From: Thermoplasmata archaeon
Lineage (GTDB): Archaea > Thermoplasmatota > Thermoplasmata > Lutacidiplasmatales > UBA184
Direction: 5' to 3'
DNA: 49,831 bases
Assembly (NCBI GenBank): GCA_027365105.1
Contig: DAHXNZ010000002.1
Span: 149,916-199,746 of the forward strand
Shown: piece after piece, positions 49,441 through 49,831 of the stretch
How the letters are laid out: every line of letters starts with the position of its first letter
Numbering within the stretch: the first letter of the stretch is position 1
Notes under the pieces: model-generated
The model's input: only the letters and a program-made list of their open reading frames with translations
What the model was told of the DNA's origin: nothing
Database searches by the model: none
Position numbers and translations under genes: made by a program

Positions 49441-49530
49441 CTCGTGGGTCGGCGCGATCCCCGGGTAGGCTGAGCGGGAGGCGGCGTGATCAGAGCGCGC
49501 CTCAGCCTACGGACCGCGTCCGTCCTGAGC
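49441..49530 (+). ncRNA. Candidate small RNA downstream of the TATA box
   Basis: The predicted transcript contains gtaggctgag (49465-49474) paired perfectly with ctcagcctac (49501-49510), and cggac/gtccg (49510-49514 with 49518-49522). No coding frame and no known RNA family were recognised. The end is a guess. The sequence could instead be a remnant near a mobile element. Confidence 0.3.
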
Positions 49531-49757
49531 CGCCCCGTGCGCCTGAGTGACCGCATCCACCCCGTCACCGAGGACCACAGGAGCCCTCGCGCCTTCGCCT
49601 CCGCCCCCCCCATTGCGAGGAGGCGGCGCTTCCAGACGAGGAAGACCGACAGATCGGCGGCAGGCAAGTCGGGAATCCTCAGGACCGTTTCCAGCCACGG
49701 GAGCCTTAGGGATTGTAAATGGTTAACTTGATACATTAGCGCGCCATACCCAACCGC
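49531..49757. other. Non-coding stretch before the window-edge gene
   Basis: About 230 bp without credible coding sequence. Its last 60 bases are distinctly AT-rich (attgtaaatggttaac near 49714) and carry the TATA-like gatacatta (49729-49737), centred 26 nt before the ATG at 49758. Confidence 0.45.
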
Positions 49758-49831
49758 ATGGGCGAACCCCACGAGAAGGAGCCGTGGTTGGTCTTGCTCC
49801 CCAGCATGGATGAGGCGCAGCGCCGTTGGCT
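49758..49831 (+). CDS. N-terminus of an unidentified protein, possibly an ISAzo13-like transposase
   Basis: Only 24 codons are visible, starting M-G-E-P-H-E-K-E-P-W-L-V-L-L-P-S-M-D-E-A-Q-R-R-W, before the right edge. The TATA-like gatacatta is at the leaderless spacing, so the start is credible. L-x-x-M-D-E-x-Q-R-R-x resembles the opening of ISAzo13-type transposases, and the AT-rich flank suggests foreign DNA, but the fragment is too short to be sure. Confidence 0.4.
   Translation, partial: MGEPHEKEPWLVLLPSMDEAQRRW

Noticed and set aside
49478-49503. H/ACA-type guide RNA with a kink-loop
   Set aside because: gaggcg/cgcctc and an inner tga...ga look suggestive, but no ACA lies at the right distance and the stem competes with the 10-bp stem 49465-49510.
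49422-49772. Reverse frame of 116 codons near the right edge
   Set aside because: Arg-rich without domain, no TATA at suitable distance, and it overlaps the promoter and start of the forward gene at 49758.

Overview
ORGANISM. The window is about 70% G+C and archaeal. It carries RNA polymerase subunits RpoE1 and RpoL, Spt4, TFS, Alba, S24e, S27ae, GTP-dependent dephospho-CoA kinase, phosphorylating type II GAPDH, Taw2, a KptA-like 2'-phosphotransferase, ArcS, a TrmB-family regulator and DUF373. Proteins are Arg-rich rather than strongly acidic, so haloarchaea are unlikely. A high-GC terrestrial or marine Thermoplasmatota-like euryarchaeon is my best inference; a search would be needed to place it. 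Many first genes have a TATA-like box centred about 25-30 nt before the start codon, implying leaderless mRNAs, while internal operon genes often overlap the preceding stop by 4 bp or carry a G-rich Shine-Dalgarno. LAYOUT. 1-7 kb: the N-terminal part of a PntA transhydrogenase subunit (cut by the window), an L-2-hydroxyglutarate oxidase-like flavoprotein, and a nucleotide-sugar cluster (RmlD-like, RmlC-like, an extended SDR epimerase, long-form RmlA, glycosyltransferase 2). Both SDR proteins lack the usual active-site lysine. 7-9 kb: the conserved operon rpoE1-spt4-dephospho-CoA kinase-rps24e-rps27ae. 8.9-10.1 kb: a complete IS5/IS903-like insertion sequence with 18-bp perfect terminal inverted repeats and a 9-bp target duplication, sitting between gap and the rpoE1 promoter. 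10-14 kb: gap, a membrane zinc-ribbon protein, a frameshifted IS110/IS1111-type element bounded by an imperfect inverted repeat, and a membrane protein. 14-21 kb: acyl-CoA dehydrogenase, thiL, gdhA, a phosphoribosyltransferase, DUF373 and proS. 21-24 kb: small and surface membrane proteins, then a BNR-repeat protein paired with a MoaD/ThiS-like protein ending in Gly-Gly. 24-31.7 kb: UbiE/MenG-like methyltransferase, aminotransferase, taw2, TrmB regulator, aspartase, a DUF1614-RDD membrane fusion and Alba. 31.8-38.4 kb: tRNA-Leu(GAG), GNAT, asnS, tfs, purD, DUF998, rpoL, a KptA-like gene and a zinc-ribbon surface protein. 38.4-47.1 kb: aldehyde dehydrogenase, glycosyltransferase, Hef-like helicase, dut, a duplicated E-x-x-E membrane protein, a Bat-like HTH regulator, and an ubiD-ubiA operon. 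47.4-49.8 kb: arcS, overlapping tRNA-Val(UAC), a gene-free stretch with a strong TATA box and hairpins, and the first codons of another gene. HOW THE GENES FIT. Information processing (transcription, tRNA charging, wyosine and archaeosine modification, 2'-phosphate removal) dominates. UbiE, UbiD and UbiA point to a menaquinone-type respiratory quinone. The sugar cluster plus N-glycosylation-sequon-rich anchored proteins suggest a glycosylated cell surface. No CRISPR, rRNA or defence island was seen. The least explained parts are the two mobile elements, the SDR pair, and three non-coding structured stretches.
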